A stretch of 12,714 nucleotides of DNA from the NCBI GenBank assembly GCA_022448665.1, contig JAKUUO010000035.1, positions 1 to 12,714 of the forward strand. Reading direction: 5' to 3'. Positions 1 to 9,073 of the stretch are shown here, piece by piece. The first letter of the stretch is position 1. Each line of letters starts with the position of its first letter. Both the position numbers and the translations under genes were made by a program. Below the pieces are notes generated by a model. The model was not told where the DNA came from, did no database searches, and worked only from the letters and a program-made list of their open reading frames with translations. The DNA is from Candidatus Thalassarchaeum betae (GTDB lineage Archaea; Thermoplasmatota; Poseidoniia; Poseidoniales; Thalassarchaeaceae).

Positions 1-447
1 GCCTCCTCTCTCGCCGCGGGCCAATCCTCGGGCTTGGGAGGGTTGCCCACGCATCTGTTCGTTATGTCCTACGACCCCGCTGAAGGGGTGATGCTGTTCT
101 CTTGGGACATCGGGTTGTATGGTCCTATCGGCGGTTGCTGCCTCACGCTGACCCCGTGGCTCCTCTTCGTCGAGGACAGCGCCAGTTTCCCCGAAGGCAC
201 GAACGGCTTGGGGGACTACCAGCACGTGCTGCACGATGCCATCGAGCTCGAGGAACTCGAGGGCACCGTGTCAGTCCATGTGCCACCGGCATGGGACGAC
301 GACGACATGTCGGCTGTGCTGATCATTGACTGGTCAATCGAACAAGAGCAATCACCGTGTTGCTTTCATGGTCTACCGGGCCCCGGAGTCGCAGCCGCCT
401 CTCTTTGCCTCATCGTGGCTCTCTTGCCTTCTCGCAGAGAGCGCTGA
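1..447 (+). CDS. Partial exported protein with C-terminal sorting/anchor signal
   Basis: The frame is open from the first base, so the gene's 5' end lies outside the window; 148 codons are visible, ending at TGA 445-447. I do not recognise the body of the protein. It is acidic and contains a DDDD run (near residues 96-99) and two Cys-Cys pairs. The last 25 residues form a tripartite tail: LPGPG (residues 125-129), a hydrophobic stretch of about 13 residues, then SRRER at the very end. This layout matches the archaeal PGF-CTERM and bacterial PEP-CTERM/MYXO-CTERM classes of C-terminal signals, which are processed by sortase-like enzymes or act as membrane anchors. I infer an exported, envelope-attached protein; a signal peptide cannot be checked because the N-terminus is missing. 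An internal TTG at 34 could be proposed as a start, but nothing supports it over an upstream start. The next gene starts 75 bases downstream. Confidence 0.6.
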   Translation, partial: ASSLAAGQSSGLGGLPTHLFVMSYDPAEGVMLFSWDIGLYGPIGGCCLTLTPWLLFVEDSASFPEGTNGLGDYQHVLHDAIELEELEGTVSVHVPPAWDDDDMSAVLIIDWSIEQEQSPCCFHGLPGPGVAAASLCLIVALLPSRRER

Positions 448-513
448 TTTCTTACCCGCAGTGACTTACGCTCAGGTGGGTTGAATAACCCCGCCCCTCC
501 ATCGCGTATGCTC

Positions 514-519
514 GGTGAT
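514..519 (+). promoter_or_regulatory. SD-like motif deciding the addB-like start
   Basis: GGTGAT, a match to the anti-SD end of archaeal 16S rRNA, lies three bases before ATG 523. The in-frame TTG at 481 has a GGTGG only one base upstream, which is too close. ATG 508 has no SD-like motif. I therefore prefer 523. The A/T-rich TTGAATAA at 481-488 could serve as a TATA box about 35 bases upstream of the start, but this is weak. Confidence 0.4.
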
Positions 520-522
520 GCA

Positions 523-3500
523 ATGAGTTCCACAGCCTCTCATCAGGTTACCAGCGAGGAGGTCTCCTGCGGAACCATCCCGCATTGGCTCGTGCTGCAC
601 ATGAAGCAACAGGCACTGGGACCGAGGGATGGAGAATCAGACGAAACCGGTAGAATTCTGGTGCTATATCCGAGCGAGGAGTCACGCAGGCAGTCCCTGT
701 CTGAGATTGACGAGAAGGGGGCCGTCGACAGCACGTTGCACCATACCATCGAGTCGCTGAAGTCCTCTTTGGTCGCTGACCTGCGCCTGCCTAGGGTGCT
801 GGACAAGGGGGGCGCCCTCGATCTGATACTGCACGAGGCGTGCCGCCGGGAGGCGGCCAGACTCGCCTTCCCTCTGATCAACCCACTGCCGGACATGTAT
901 TGGGGCAGGGGGAAGACAGCGGCTCTGGCCGAACTGCACTCATTCCTCTCGACGGAGTCCGCAGCGGGGAACTGGGACGGCCCTGGAATAGCGGCTTTCA
1001 GGATGATTATCAGGAGACTCGAGAAGGAACTCCGAGGAACCCATCCCGACATGGTCGCCTCCCGCATAGTCGAGGGGCTGGAAAGCGACTCCGTGCCGTT
1101 CACCCTCACTGATTTAGACGGCATCATCATGTTGGACCACGCTCCTGGGATCCCCCGTTCCAATACCGAAATCATTCTGGCCCTTTCCAGGCACTGCCCT
1201 GTTCACCAGTTGGCGCATCCGGGCAACTTCAGGCTAGGCCACCACGGCTACCTGCTGCTGGACGAGCACCCGATCAAGGAATCTGCCGAGTTGCCTAGTT
1301 GGGTTCCGTCCCACCAGCCCGACGCATCTGATCAGACAGGCGATGTCAGACGACTGCTTCTACAGAGGGAGGAGCATTCCTTTGATGCGGCGATTGGTCT
1401 GGCGCGTGATCGTCTGGAATCGGGTGCGAACAAACAGATCCTCATCATGGATCCGGCTTTGGAGGTCAACAGGCCTCGGTGGGAGCGCGCGCTGCGCGAC
1501 CTCGGAATCCCGGTGACCCCTACGCCAGCACCAGTCTCCTCGCACTCACTGGGGCACTGGCTGGAATCGCTTGCCAATCTGGCACACGGTCCCGACGCAT
1601 TCTCCCTCGAGGGACTGCGCTCCCTCTCGCTACAAGGCTCAATCAGCGTCTTCGACGAGCCCGAGCAGCACCCTTCTGAGGCTAGGATCCGACCGCATGC
1701 GGACCCGGACCTGCTCACCGAGCTCGCCCGCGGCGAGCACGTCCTAGGCGGCCCCGGAGCCCTCAGTAGGTGGCTCCAGACGATGTCGAGAGCCCCGCTC
1801 TCGGAACGAGACAGAATCAAGAAGGAATCAACTCAGTGGTGGCTCCTCTGCGTCGCCAACTCACTGAGCCCGCTGCTCAGAGGCGAGGACCGTGTGGCTC
1901 TCGCCGAGGAGCGTGTCAGAGTAGGCTGTCACACCGGAAAAATCCTACCGCTGAGCGAGCCGGCATCGACCGGGGATGAGTGGCTGCTAGCCACATTCGG
2001 ACTTGTTGACCTCGAATCGGCGATGGAGATGTGCGATGGCGAGGGAGCTTCGCCGGCCGCAGTCGTCCAAGCGGTCGTCAGGGACCATCGGGCTCTGAGG
2101 GCGATGCAGAACAGCATCGGGCAGGAACCCCCCAGATCTGGTCCCGAATGGGTGGATGAGTTCACTTCGCTGATTCAATCATCGAGCATCCAGCAGGGTG
2201 GATCGAACGCCACCAGTGTAGTCAGAGTCCTGACTCCCTCCGATGCTTTGGGATGCACTGCGGAGTTAGTCATCCTAGCGAACCTGTCGAGCTCTTCTTG
2301 GGATCTCAGGGTCCCGAAGATGGCCTTCCTCGGCGACGAGGAGCGCCACTCCCTGAATCTGCTCAGGCCCGACGGGCCTGTGCGCGATGCCCGCCACCAT
2401 CTCGAACATCTTCTCGCGGCTGCCCCCATAGTCATCCTGCTCGACCCGAGCCTCGATGACGCATCCCCTGCCGCAGCGCCGATCAGGGAGTGGGCCAGTG
2501 TCAACGACCCCAACGATGAGGCGGAGGTCCTCGACTCACATCCCAGCCTACCGGTGAGCCCACGCGACTTCCGACAATCGGATGGAAGCCTGCTCAGGAG
2601 CATGAGGCCCCCAGTTCACCTGCCGATCAACCCCAACTCAATCTCGATTTCGATTGACCTGCAGTTGCAGCGCGACCGCGAGAGGAGGCAACCCAGTCGC
2701 TCGGAGGATGACGGTTACCTGCCAGCCTCTGCCGTCCCCCACCTATTCTCGTTCGAGCGCTCGGACCTCGCTCGAAAGACTCCATCTGGTATCGAGCCGC
2801 CGCGCGCGCATGCCAGGTGGCCAGTGGTCGGGGGTCACACCAAGGCAGGCAAGAGGACCCCTACACTCGACCCTCGACCATTCACCCCCCTAGCCTCGGG
2901 CTCGACGGTCAGCGACTCGAGGCACGGCCACTCTTCTGGGGCGGAGCAGGAGGTCGCCATCTGGTCGGCCAGCAGGCTCCATGACTGGCTCAAGTGCCCT
3001 AGGATGGGATGGCTCTCGAAAGGACTCAAGGCTGAGCAGGAGGAGCTGCAGGCCGAAGACTTGGACCCCCGTACACACGGAGAGCTCCTGCATCTCGTTC
3101 ACCACGACATGCTGTGCGAGATTCTCGGTATCGCCATCGGGGAAGAGCGAGAGTTCGAGGGCAACGGGTCAGTCAAGAGCGTCGCTCAGTCGGGAACAGA
3201 CGAGAACGAGCTGATGCAAATGGCCCTCGAGTCACTCGATTCACGGGCACCGTGGCTCGACAGGTCCGATGCTGTTTCCACCCACAGGCTAAGGGTCCTT
3301 ACCGGGATGGACCGTGAAGAATGGAACAGCTGGCTGGCCGACCCCAGACCAATCCCTCCCGCAGGAAGGGTCGGCACCATTGTGAGGGCTGAGAGCAAGC
3401 TCGGCGACGCGGCGCCCGTCTCGGTCGAGTGGAGCATGACGAGCCACGACGAGGACGGGATCGAAATCTCCCTTCCGCTTGAACTGACGGGTGGGAAGAT

Positions 3501-4098
3501 ACTGCCCCCTATCCGGGTGCGGGGCTACATAGATCGTGTGGACCTACTGCCTATCGACGAGGAGGGGAACGCATGGGTAGACAACGGAGGTGACGAGAAC
3601 GTCGCGCCCATCAGAGTCCACGACTCAGATTGGAAGCCTCGCCGACTCGTCGCCATTAGGGACCTCAAGACCTCGGAGTCGAAGTCGGCGAAGGACCGCC
3701 ACTCCGACGGCCTGTTGGACGAACTGCAACTAGCACTCTATGCAAGAGCCTGGGAGATCGCCCACCCCGGCGATCTGGTAGTAGCGGCTGGAATCTCCCT
3801 GTTCAGTCACAACACCGAGCACAGGCTCGAGATATCCCCACAGTACTCCGCTTCTCATTCAAAGCTGCAAGTGGGCACACGCACAGATTTCACTACAAGT
3901 CTGCACAGGTTCGCTGACGAGCCCCCCTCACCAGCCAGTGACCCCTTCAGGGCATGGCTGGCACAGCGACTGTCTGTTGCCCTGGGGGTCGCTGCCCGAG
4001 CCGCTTCTGGCAATGTGCACCCGACCCCGTCCAAGGGCGTGTGCAGGTATTGCCCAGTCAGCAACGTCTGCGAAGTCAGGATGGAGGATGATTTCTGA
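523..4098 (+). CDS. AddB-like helicase-nuclease subunit (iron-staple PD-(D/E)XK nuclease)
   Basis: From ATG 523 the protein has 1191 residues, close to the length of bacterial AddB. The C-terminal third is a clear RecB/AddB-type nuclease: a Cys in an LKCP context (Cys825), GELLH ending in His857, GYIDRVD with Asp1004, RDLKT with Asp1047 and Lys1049, LQLALY with Gln1069 and Tyr1073, and CRYCPVSNVC with Cys1174, Cys1177 and Cys1183. The C-x2-C-x5-C spacing plus the upstream Cys is the [4Fe-4S] iron-staple pattern known from AddB. The N-terminal part resembles the degenerate UvrD-like fold of AddB/RecC: a strand and PSEES (near residues 46-54) stand where a P-loop would be, no GxxxxGK(S/T) is present, and VLTPSDALG (near 569-577) occupies the motif V region. 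I infer a non-ATPase subunit that binds its partner, holds or scans the 3' strand, and cuts one strand at DNA ends. It overlaps the helicase gene by one base, in the order addB-addA as in Bacillus. An alternative start is TTG 481 (1205 residues). Confidence 0.82.
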   Translation: MSSTASHQVTSEEVSCGTIPHWLVLHMKQQALGPRDGESDETGRILVLYPSEESRRQSLSEIDEKGAVDSTLHHTIESLKSSLVADLRLPRVLDKGGALDLILHEACRREAARLAFPLINPLPDMYWGRGKTAALAELHSFLSTESAAGNWDGPGIAAFRMIIRRLEKELRGTHPDMVASRIVEGLESDSVPFTLTDLDGIIMLDHAPGIPRSNTEIILALSRHCPVHQLAHPGNFRLGHHGYLLLDEHPIKESAELPSWVPSHQPDASDQTGDVRRLLLQREEHSFDAAIGLARDRLESGANKQILIMDPALEVNRPRWERALRDLGIPVTPTPAPVSSHSLGHWLESLANLAHGPDAFSLEGLRSLSLQGSISVFDEPEQHPSEARIRPHADPDLLTELARGEHVLGGPGALSRWLQTMSRAPLSERDRIKKESTQWWLLCVANSLSPLLRGEDRVALAEERVRVGCHTGKILPLSEPASTGDEWLLATFGLVDLESAMEMCDGEGASPAAVVQAVVRDHRALRAMQNSIGQEPPRSGPEWVDEFTSLIQSSSIQQGGSNATSVVRVLTPSDALGCTAELVILANLSSSSWDLRVPKMAFLGDEERHSLNLLRPDGPVRDARHHLEHLLAAAPIVILLDPSLDDASPAAAPIREWASVNDPNDEAEVLDSHPSLPVSPRDFRQSDGSLLRSMRPPVHLPINPNSISISIDLQLQRDRERRQPSRSEDDGYLPASAVPHLFSFERSDLARKTPSGIEPPRAHARWPVVGGHTKAGKRTPTLDPRPFTPLASGSTVSDSRHGHSSGAEQEVAIWSASRLHDWLKCPRMGWLSKGLKAEQEELQAEDLDPRTHGELLHLVHHDMLCEILGIAIGEEREFEGNGSVKSVAQSGTDENELMQMALESLDSRAPWLDRSDAVSTHRLRVLTGMDREEWNSWLADPRPIPPAGRVGTIVRAESKLGDAAPVSVEWSMTSHDEDGIEISLPLELTGGKILPPIRVRGYIDRVDLLPIDEEGNAWVDNGGDENVAPIRVHDSDWKPRRLVAIRDLKTSESKSAKDRHSDGLLDELQLALYARAWEIAHPGDLVVAAGISLFSHNTEHRLEISPQYSASHSKLQVGTRTDFTTSLHRFADEPPSPASDPFRAWLAQRLSVALGVAARAASGNVHPTPSKGVCRYCPVSNVCEVRMEDDF
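4083..4090 (+). promoter_or_regulatory. SD motif for the addA-like gene inside the addB-like 3' end
   Basis: GGAGGATG is nearly complementary to the 16S 3' end. Its GGAGG core lies ten bases before ATG 4098, and the stop and start codons overlap as TGATG (4096-4100). The arrangement indicates translational coupling of the two subunits and fixes the downstream start. Confidence 0.65.
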
Positions 4099-7000
4099 TG
4101 CGTCTGAATACTGCACAGAGACTGGCGTTGAACCTGGATGCCCACATCGTCATCGACGCTGGGGCTGGCACAGGCAAGACCAGCACCATCATCGATCGGG
4201 TCATCGAACACTATCTCGCCGAGGACCAGCGAGCTACCAGACTCCTTCCCCAGCCGGAGCGGCCATCGAGGCTGCAGGGGGGGATGATCCTGGCTCCTGC
4301 CTCCGAGCGCATGGACCTGCGCGAGTGGGGCGGCATGCTCCCGGGGGAGGTCGTGCTACTGACCTTCACCAACCGGGCGGCCGATGAGATGAGGGACCGT
4401 CTGCGACGGAGCGTCGCCCGGCTGCGACCCGGCCCAACAGGTGATGACGGTACCCACCGGACCGACCCTCGAATCAGGCACGAGGGCTTCGGCGAGCAGC
4501 TGCTGACGCTGCTCGAGGACGCCCCGATAGGAACCATCGACTCGTTCCTCAATCAACTCGTGGCACCCTATCGCGGCATACTGGGCGACGCTCTCAGCCG
4601 CGAGAACATCTCCGAAGCAGGCAGGATACTGCTGATTGACTCCGCTCTCAACACCCTGTGGAGGCTACCAAGTTCGATATCGCACATCGGAGATGCCGTG
4701 GATGCCGGGATTCCCGCCCATATCGCCCCCGAGGTGCTCGCCGCCCGAGACAGGATAGCCCGCCACTACTCGGGCCGCAGGTCAGCCGCCGGCGTCCTGC
4801 GCAGCCTAGTCAGGCGGTCTCTGTTCATCGAGGAGGCCGCACGCAGAATCATGGACGAGGATGGCAGAATCACGCCCGAACTGCTGCACCAGCAGATCAT
4901 GGCAACCATCGACCCCGACGACATCGCCGAGCACGTGCACGAGGTTCATGGGATCATCTCGGAATTCTGTGAATTGGTCAGGGAGAACACAGCGGTGCTC
5001 GCCGCAGGGGGATGGCCAGCTGAGTCCCGGATGGCGTGCTTGGACTCCTTGGAGAGGAACGGGCCGCCCGATGAGGCATGGGGGCAATTGACCTGGCTGA
5101 GCCACGTCTTGGTGTGCACAGTCAGTTCTGCCAGTCTGATGAGGCCAAAACCGTCTTTCTTCCCCTATACCCAGTTCCCGTCGGACTCCTGGGTACCGGG
5201 CATAGGCAAGTTCTCCGGGATTGCCGACAAGAACACGAAGGAACACGTCCGGGACAGCATGAGGGATCTCATATCGACACTGAAGGCGACGTGGTCGAGC
5301 GACCAAGGCAAGCTCCTGCTGCACTTCTCGCGGATCGCCCTGCTGCTGGACGACTCCACCCCCCCAGCGACCCCTCCTGACTGGGAGCCCCCCCTCACCC
5401 CACTGCCTATCCCGTTGCCAGAACGCCTTCAGAGGCCCAGAGCCGACCAGCACTACTTCACGCTCGAGGCAGAGGTGCGCAACCTGCAGGACCTGTACCT
5501 CGTCCATCTGGGGTTCCAAGGCGTGGTCCAGAAGCTCAAGGAGCGCGACGAGGTGCATGACTTCGATGACATTCAGAGACTCGCGGGAGACCTGCTCCTC
5601 GCCAACTGCCCGACGGCCTGCAGGACCTTCTACCACCCGTCCATCCAGCGTGCCTTGGACTCCCTGGCCGACAGCCCGTGGCGCGATGACCACATTGAGG
5701 CGGCGTTCACCGCGCTAGCCGCGCTGGAGTCCGATCCGAGCAGAGCCGGAGACTCCGCCGCCCATCTCGGTGCCATCCGCGCCGACCTGAAGAGCAGGTT
5801 CGATCTGCTGAGGAGAATCAGGCGGAGGTACAGGGCCTTCATCATAGACGAGGCCCAGGACAACTCCCCCTTGCAGTGGAGGCTCCTGTCAAGGTTGTGG
5901 GGGGAGCGCCTGAACGAGGAAGGCGACCCACGGACCCCCGACACCCCATGGCAACCCACGGTCTGCTATGTCGGCGACGTCAAGCAGAGCATCTACGCTT
6001 TCAGGCAGGCCGAGGTCACCGGCTTCCTCGAATTCGCAAACTACCTCAGAAAGGTCAACTCCCACGAGTTCGCCAGCGTACCCGAACTCACCCGCAAACC
6101 AGCACTCCGGAGCGACACTCACAGCCGCGACCCCAGAAACGCCCATGCGATCACCATCGCGACCGCCTCTGAGCACATGGAGAAGGGCGGCCGCGACTTG
6201 GTCGCTTGGATCCCCTTCGACGCGACCGACAGGAACCTCCCTGCTCCCGGTGGTGTTGAGGTGGAAGCCCGCAGGGAGGGACTGATTTCACTCCAAGTCA
6301 ACTACCGAACCGAGGGCGGGCTGCTGAGGGCGATGAACGAGTGGTGGGACGATGTCTTCTGTCACAGGCACCGCCACTTCCCCAATGGTGATTTCTATGC
6401 GACCCCCCAGACCCTGTACGCGAGCCCCGAGAAGCAGGACAAACCCGGCTCGATCGAGTGGCTATGTCCATTGAGCACCGGCGGCGAGTCCGATCCGACA
6501 ACCGACCTGACAATCCCGCTGGACCCCTTCGGCCCGGGCAGGCCCGACTCCATGGAGAGGCAGGCGCTGCTCATCGCCCTGCGCGTCCGGAGCCTGATCG
6601 AAGCCTCACCGGTGAGAGTCCGCTCGGCGGACGGGCAATGGCATCAGATCGACGCCGAAGAAACCGTCTCTCCAAGTGACATCATGATACTCCTGCCCAC
6701 CAGGCCCAAGATTAGGGACACCGTCATCCGACACCTCCTCGACCTAGGGATCCCTGCTCAGGCGGACCGCGAGGGAGGCCTGCTCGACAGACCGGCGACC
6801 CATGCTCTGGAAGGACTGCTGCAGTTCATCGCCAGACCACGCTCCCGTCATCACGCCGCTTGGGTCGCTCGCTCTGTTCTGATTGGCCTCGATGACGCGC
6901 AGCTGCAGACTTTCATCGACGGCTCGGAGCGCGGGGAGGACCTGCTGGCCAGACTCTCGGAGCACACTGTCAACGAGCGGCAGCGAGCACTGGTGGAGAG

Positions 7001-9029
7001 GTGGTGCGAACTCTCCCGCTCCGGGCGGCTCATCGACCTGCTGGAGGAGACCATCGACAGGTCGGATATCCTCACCGCATACCCCGATCAGGTCTCACGA
7101 CAGGACGTCGAGCAGATAGTCGAGGTCATCCGCGCCATGTCCATCGAGGTCGGGGGCGACCCGATGGTCCTGGCAGACAGGGTCCGCTACCTGCGCGAGC
7201 GCAGCTCGGACGCCTTAGAGGCTGTTACCGTGCCTCCCAGCGACGCTGTGAGGGTGATGACAATCCACAGCGCTAAGGGGCTGGAGGCGAAGGTGGTGAT
7301 ACTGGCGGACGTGTTCTCGAACAGGCAGACCAATCTGATGAACGAGGACCGCAGCCGACTGATCGTAAGCCCCGAGCTCTTCGCTGGCAACCCGAAGCCG
7401 TGGTCAACAGAAGACTCACCGAAGTCCGCTCTCTGGTCGCACGTCAGGAGACTCCACCAGGCCCGCAAGAGCGCCGAGGCCCGCAGGCTCCTCTATGTCG
7501 GTGCAACAAGGGCCGAGGAGCGGCTGATCATCGTAGGCTCGCCAAGGGGGACAGAATGGTCCGCTGGGAACGGTCTGAGCGTACCGTGGACCTACGACCA
7601 GTCGATGCCGCAACTCGGTCAGATGTGGATCGAGTCACTGCGCCAAGGCTCCTGGCGACGGGGCGAGAGCGACTCGCCGTGGCTCGATGCGGACGATGAC
7701 GAGGACGAGCCGCCGATCAAGACCCACGGGCAACGCATCTTCGACCCCAGGAGGATGCTCGCCGAAGCCTCACTGGGGGAGGACCCCGCCCTATCGGGAA
7801 TGCTCGTCATCCATCATCCGGACTGCTTCGATGCCCTGGACGGCGACCCAAGCGGCGTGCTGACACCGCTCCAGCGCATCGAGAGGCTCGATGATGCCGC
7901 CCGCACCCTCACCGAGGGAGGAGCGCCTGTGCTTCCAGAGGCCCGGGAGGAGGCGCCTCCTCGAATCCGAATCACCCCCAGCAAGCTCCCGGTCTTCCAG
8001 AGTTGCTCCCGTCGCCACTGGTTCGAGACCAGAGGCGGTCTGAACCCTGAACCCATAATTCCAGGAGGTGGGAGGACAGCCGATGACGGGATGCCCGAGA
8101 ACGTCGACCCCGCCACCTTCGGAACCATCTTCCACAGGCTCATGGAGATAGGGATCGGAAACCCCGGACCCGGTGAAAACGGACCCAGCAGACCCCTCCT
8201 TGGATCGTGGACCTCGTCGCGCGAGGACAGGATGGCCGACCCCGATTACCACAGTGTCGTGTTCAGGGAACTCCTGCCGCCGCAGGCGGACGAGAAGCAC
8301 ACCACCCGACTCGTGCGGACCATGGTCGAACGAGTGCAAGCCGGCGCTGTGGGGGCCTTGGTATCGGGAACTGCTGTGGACGGCCACGTCCTCGAGGGCC
8401 TGCGCACGGAGATGCCCTTCCACATCGCACTGCCCGCTGGCCTCGGGGAGATGATTCGTCACAGATGGAGCCCGGACGGGCCCGAGCCCCTCACGCTGCT
8501 GGACGAGGCCACCGTCGAGATGAGCGGGGTAATCGACCTCGTCCTGTGCACTAGGACGCCAGAGGCCTCGACCATCCGACCGATCGACCTCAAGACCGAG
8601 GAGGCCGGGAGGATGCACGGCGGGGCCTCGGACGGGCTGCTCGCCGCGATGGGCTCCGAGGAGCCCGGCCCGGCGTGCGAGGCCGAGGAGGAGATACTGA
8701 GGAAGCACAGGATGCAACTGGCCCTGTACTACCGTGCTCTGGAGAGCATCGAGAACGCCAAGCGCGATGCGGACCTCCCGTACAGGGAGGTCCTTCCACC
8801 AGCCATCCTGGTCGGTGTCACCGGCAGAATGGTCGAGTACCCCGAGGACATCCTGGACGAGTCCTTGGGCGAGCTTGAGGAGCTGCTGGCCCGCACGGCT
8901 CGCATGGCGCTCTCCTCCGATGTGCCGCTCTCGGACTTCGCCAGGCTGTCAGGGGAGGCAGCCTCGGTCTGTGAGAGCTGTCCGTTCCACAGAGGCCCGC
9001 TGCCGATCTGCGGACCTGCCGAGAGTTGA
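4098..9029 (+). CDS. AddA/RecB-like UvrD-family helicase fused to PD-(D/E)XK nuclease
   Basis: This 1643-residue protein has every superfamily 1 motif in order: Q-motif LNTAQ (3-7), Walker A GAGTGKT (22-28), motif Ia TFTNRAADEMRDRL (89-102), Walker B DEAQD (584-588), motif III GDVKQSIYAFR (626-636), motif IV NYRT (735-738), motif V MTIHSAKGLE (1054-1063) and motif VI LLYVGATRA (1131-1139). A RecB-type nuclease follows: Cys1303, GTIFH with His1346, GVIDL with Asp1480, IDLKT with Asp1497 and Lys1499, and QLALYY with Gln1540. It ends with Cys1625, Cys1628 and Cys1638. The family is a 3'-5' DNA translocase that drives end resection for recombination. The protein is about 400 residues longer than Bacillus AddA. 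A polar insert of about 80-90 residues separates motifs III and IV (about 650-730), and an acidic DDDEDE stretch follows motif VI. The four nuclease cysteines are unexpected, since Firmicute AddA is not known for an Fe-S cluster. AdnB- or RecB-like naming is possible, but AddA is the best description given the partner. Confidence 0.88.
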   Translation: MRLNTAQRLALNLDAHIVIDAGAGTGKTSTIIDRVIEHYLAEDQRATRLLPQPERPSRLQGGMILAPASERMDLREWGGMLPGEVVLLTFTNRAADEMRDRLRRSVARLRPGPTGDDGTHRTDPRIRHEGFGEQLLTLLEDAPIGTIDSFLNQLVAPYRGILGDALSRENISEAGRILLIDSALNTLWRLPSSISHIGDAVDAGIPAHIAPEVLAARDRIARHYSGRRSAAGVLRSLVRRSLFIEEAARRIMDEDGRITPELLHQQIMATIDPDDIAEHVHEVHGIISEFCELVRENTAVLAAGGWPAESRMACLDSLERNGPPDEAWGQLTWLSHVLVCTVSSASLMRPKPSFFPYTQFPSDSWVPGIGKFSGIADKNTKEHVRDSMRDLISTLKATWSSDQGKLLLHFSRIALLLDDSTPPATPPDWEPPLTPLPIPLPERLQRPRADQHYFTLEAEVRNLQDLYLVHLGFQGVVQKLKERDEVHDFDDIQRLAGDLLLANCPTACRTFYHPSIQRALDSLADSPWRDDHIEAAFTALAALESDPSRAGDSAAHLGAIRADLKSRFDLLRRIRRRYRAFIIDEAQDNSPLQWRLLSRLWGERLNEEGDPRTPDTPWQPTVCYVGDVKQSIYAFRQAEVTGFLEFANYLRKVNSHEFASVPELTRKPALRSDTHSRDPRNAHAITIATASEHMEKGGRDLVAWIPFDATDRNLPAPGGVEVEARREGLISLQVNYRTEGGLLRAMNEWWDDVFCHRHRHFPNGDFYATPQTLYASPEKQDKPGSIEWLCPLSTGGESDPTTDLTIPLDPFGPGRPDSMERQALLIALRVRSLIEASPVRVRSADGQWHQIDAEETVSPSDIMILLPTRPKIRDTVIRHLLDLGIPAQADREGGLLDRPATHALEGLLQFIARPRSRHHAAWVARSVLIGLDDAQLQTFIDGSERGEDLLARLSEHTVNERQRALVERWCELSRSGRLIDLLEETIDRSDILTAYPDQVSRQDVEQIVEVIRAMSIEVGGDPMVLADRVRYLRERSSDALEAVTVPPSDAVRVMTIHSAKGLEAKVVILADVFSNRQTNLMNEDRSRLIVSPELFAGNPKPWSTEDSPKSALWSHVRRLHQARKSAEARRLLYVGATRAEERLIIVGSPRGTEWSAGNGLSVPWTYDQSMPQLGQMWIESLRQGSWRRGESDSPWLDADDDEDEPPIKTHGQRIFDPRRMLAEASLGEDPALSGMLVIHHPDCFDALDGDPSGVLTPLQRIERLDDAARTLTEGGAPVLPEAREEAPPRIRITPSKLPVFQSCSRRHWFETRGGLNPEPIIPGGGRTADDGMPENVDPATFGTIFHRLMEIGIGNPGPGENGPSRPLLGSWTSSREDRMADPDYHSVVFRELLPPQADEKHTTRLVRTMVERVQAGAVGALVSGTAVDGHVLEGLRTEMPFHIALPAGLGEMIRHRWSPDGPEPLTLLDEATVEMSGVIDLVLCTRTPEASTIRPIDLKTEEAGRMHGGASDGLLAAMGSEEPGPACEAEEEILRKHRMQLALYYRALESIENAKRDADLPYREVLPPAILVGVTGRMVEYPEDILDESLGELEELLARTARMALSSDVPLSDFARLSGEAASVCESCPFHRGPLPICGPAES

Positions 9030-9073
9030 GTGCTGTCGAAGAGTCCTTGTGCTGAAGACCGCACAACAAGCCC

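Noticed and set aside
481..522. TTG 481 or ATG 508 as start of the addB-like gene
   Set aside because: TTG is a weak start with the GGTGG only one base away and ATG 508 has no SD; ATG 523 has GGTGAT at a usable distance. Not excluded.
2950..4098. Cas4-type nuclease, hence a CRISPR locus
   Set aside because: The iron-staple nuclease signature is shared by Cas4 and AddB, but here it is the C-terminus of a protein of about 1190 residues next to an AddA-like helicase, and there are no direct repeats or cas genes.
4806..5693. 295-codon open frame on the minus strand
   Set aside because: Antisense to the helicase gene, with low-complexity Arg/Gly/Val composition and no domain; the plus-strand frame has clear motifs on both sides.
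7791..8717. 308-codon open frame on the minus strand
   Set aside because: It lies wholly antisense to the nuclease domain of the addA-like gene, has no recognisable motif, and is expected from high-G+C codon bias on the other strand.
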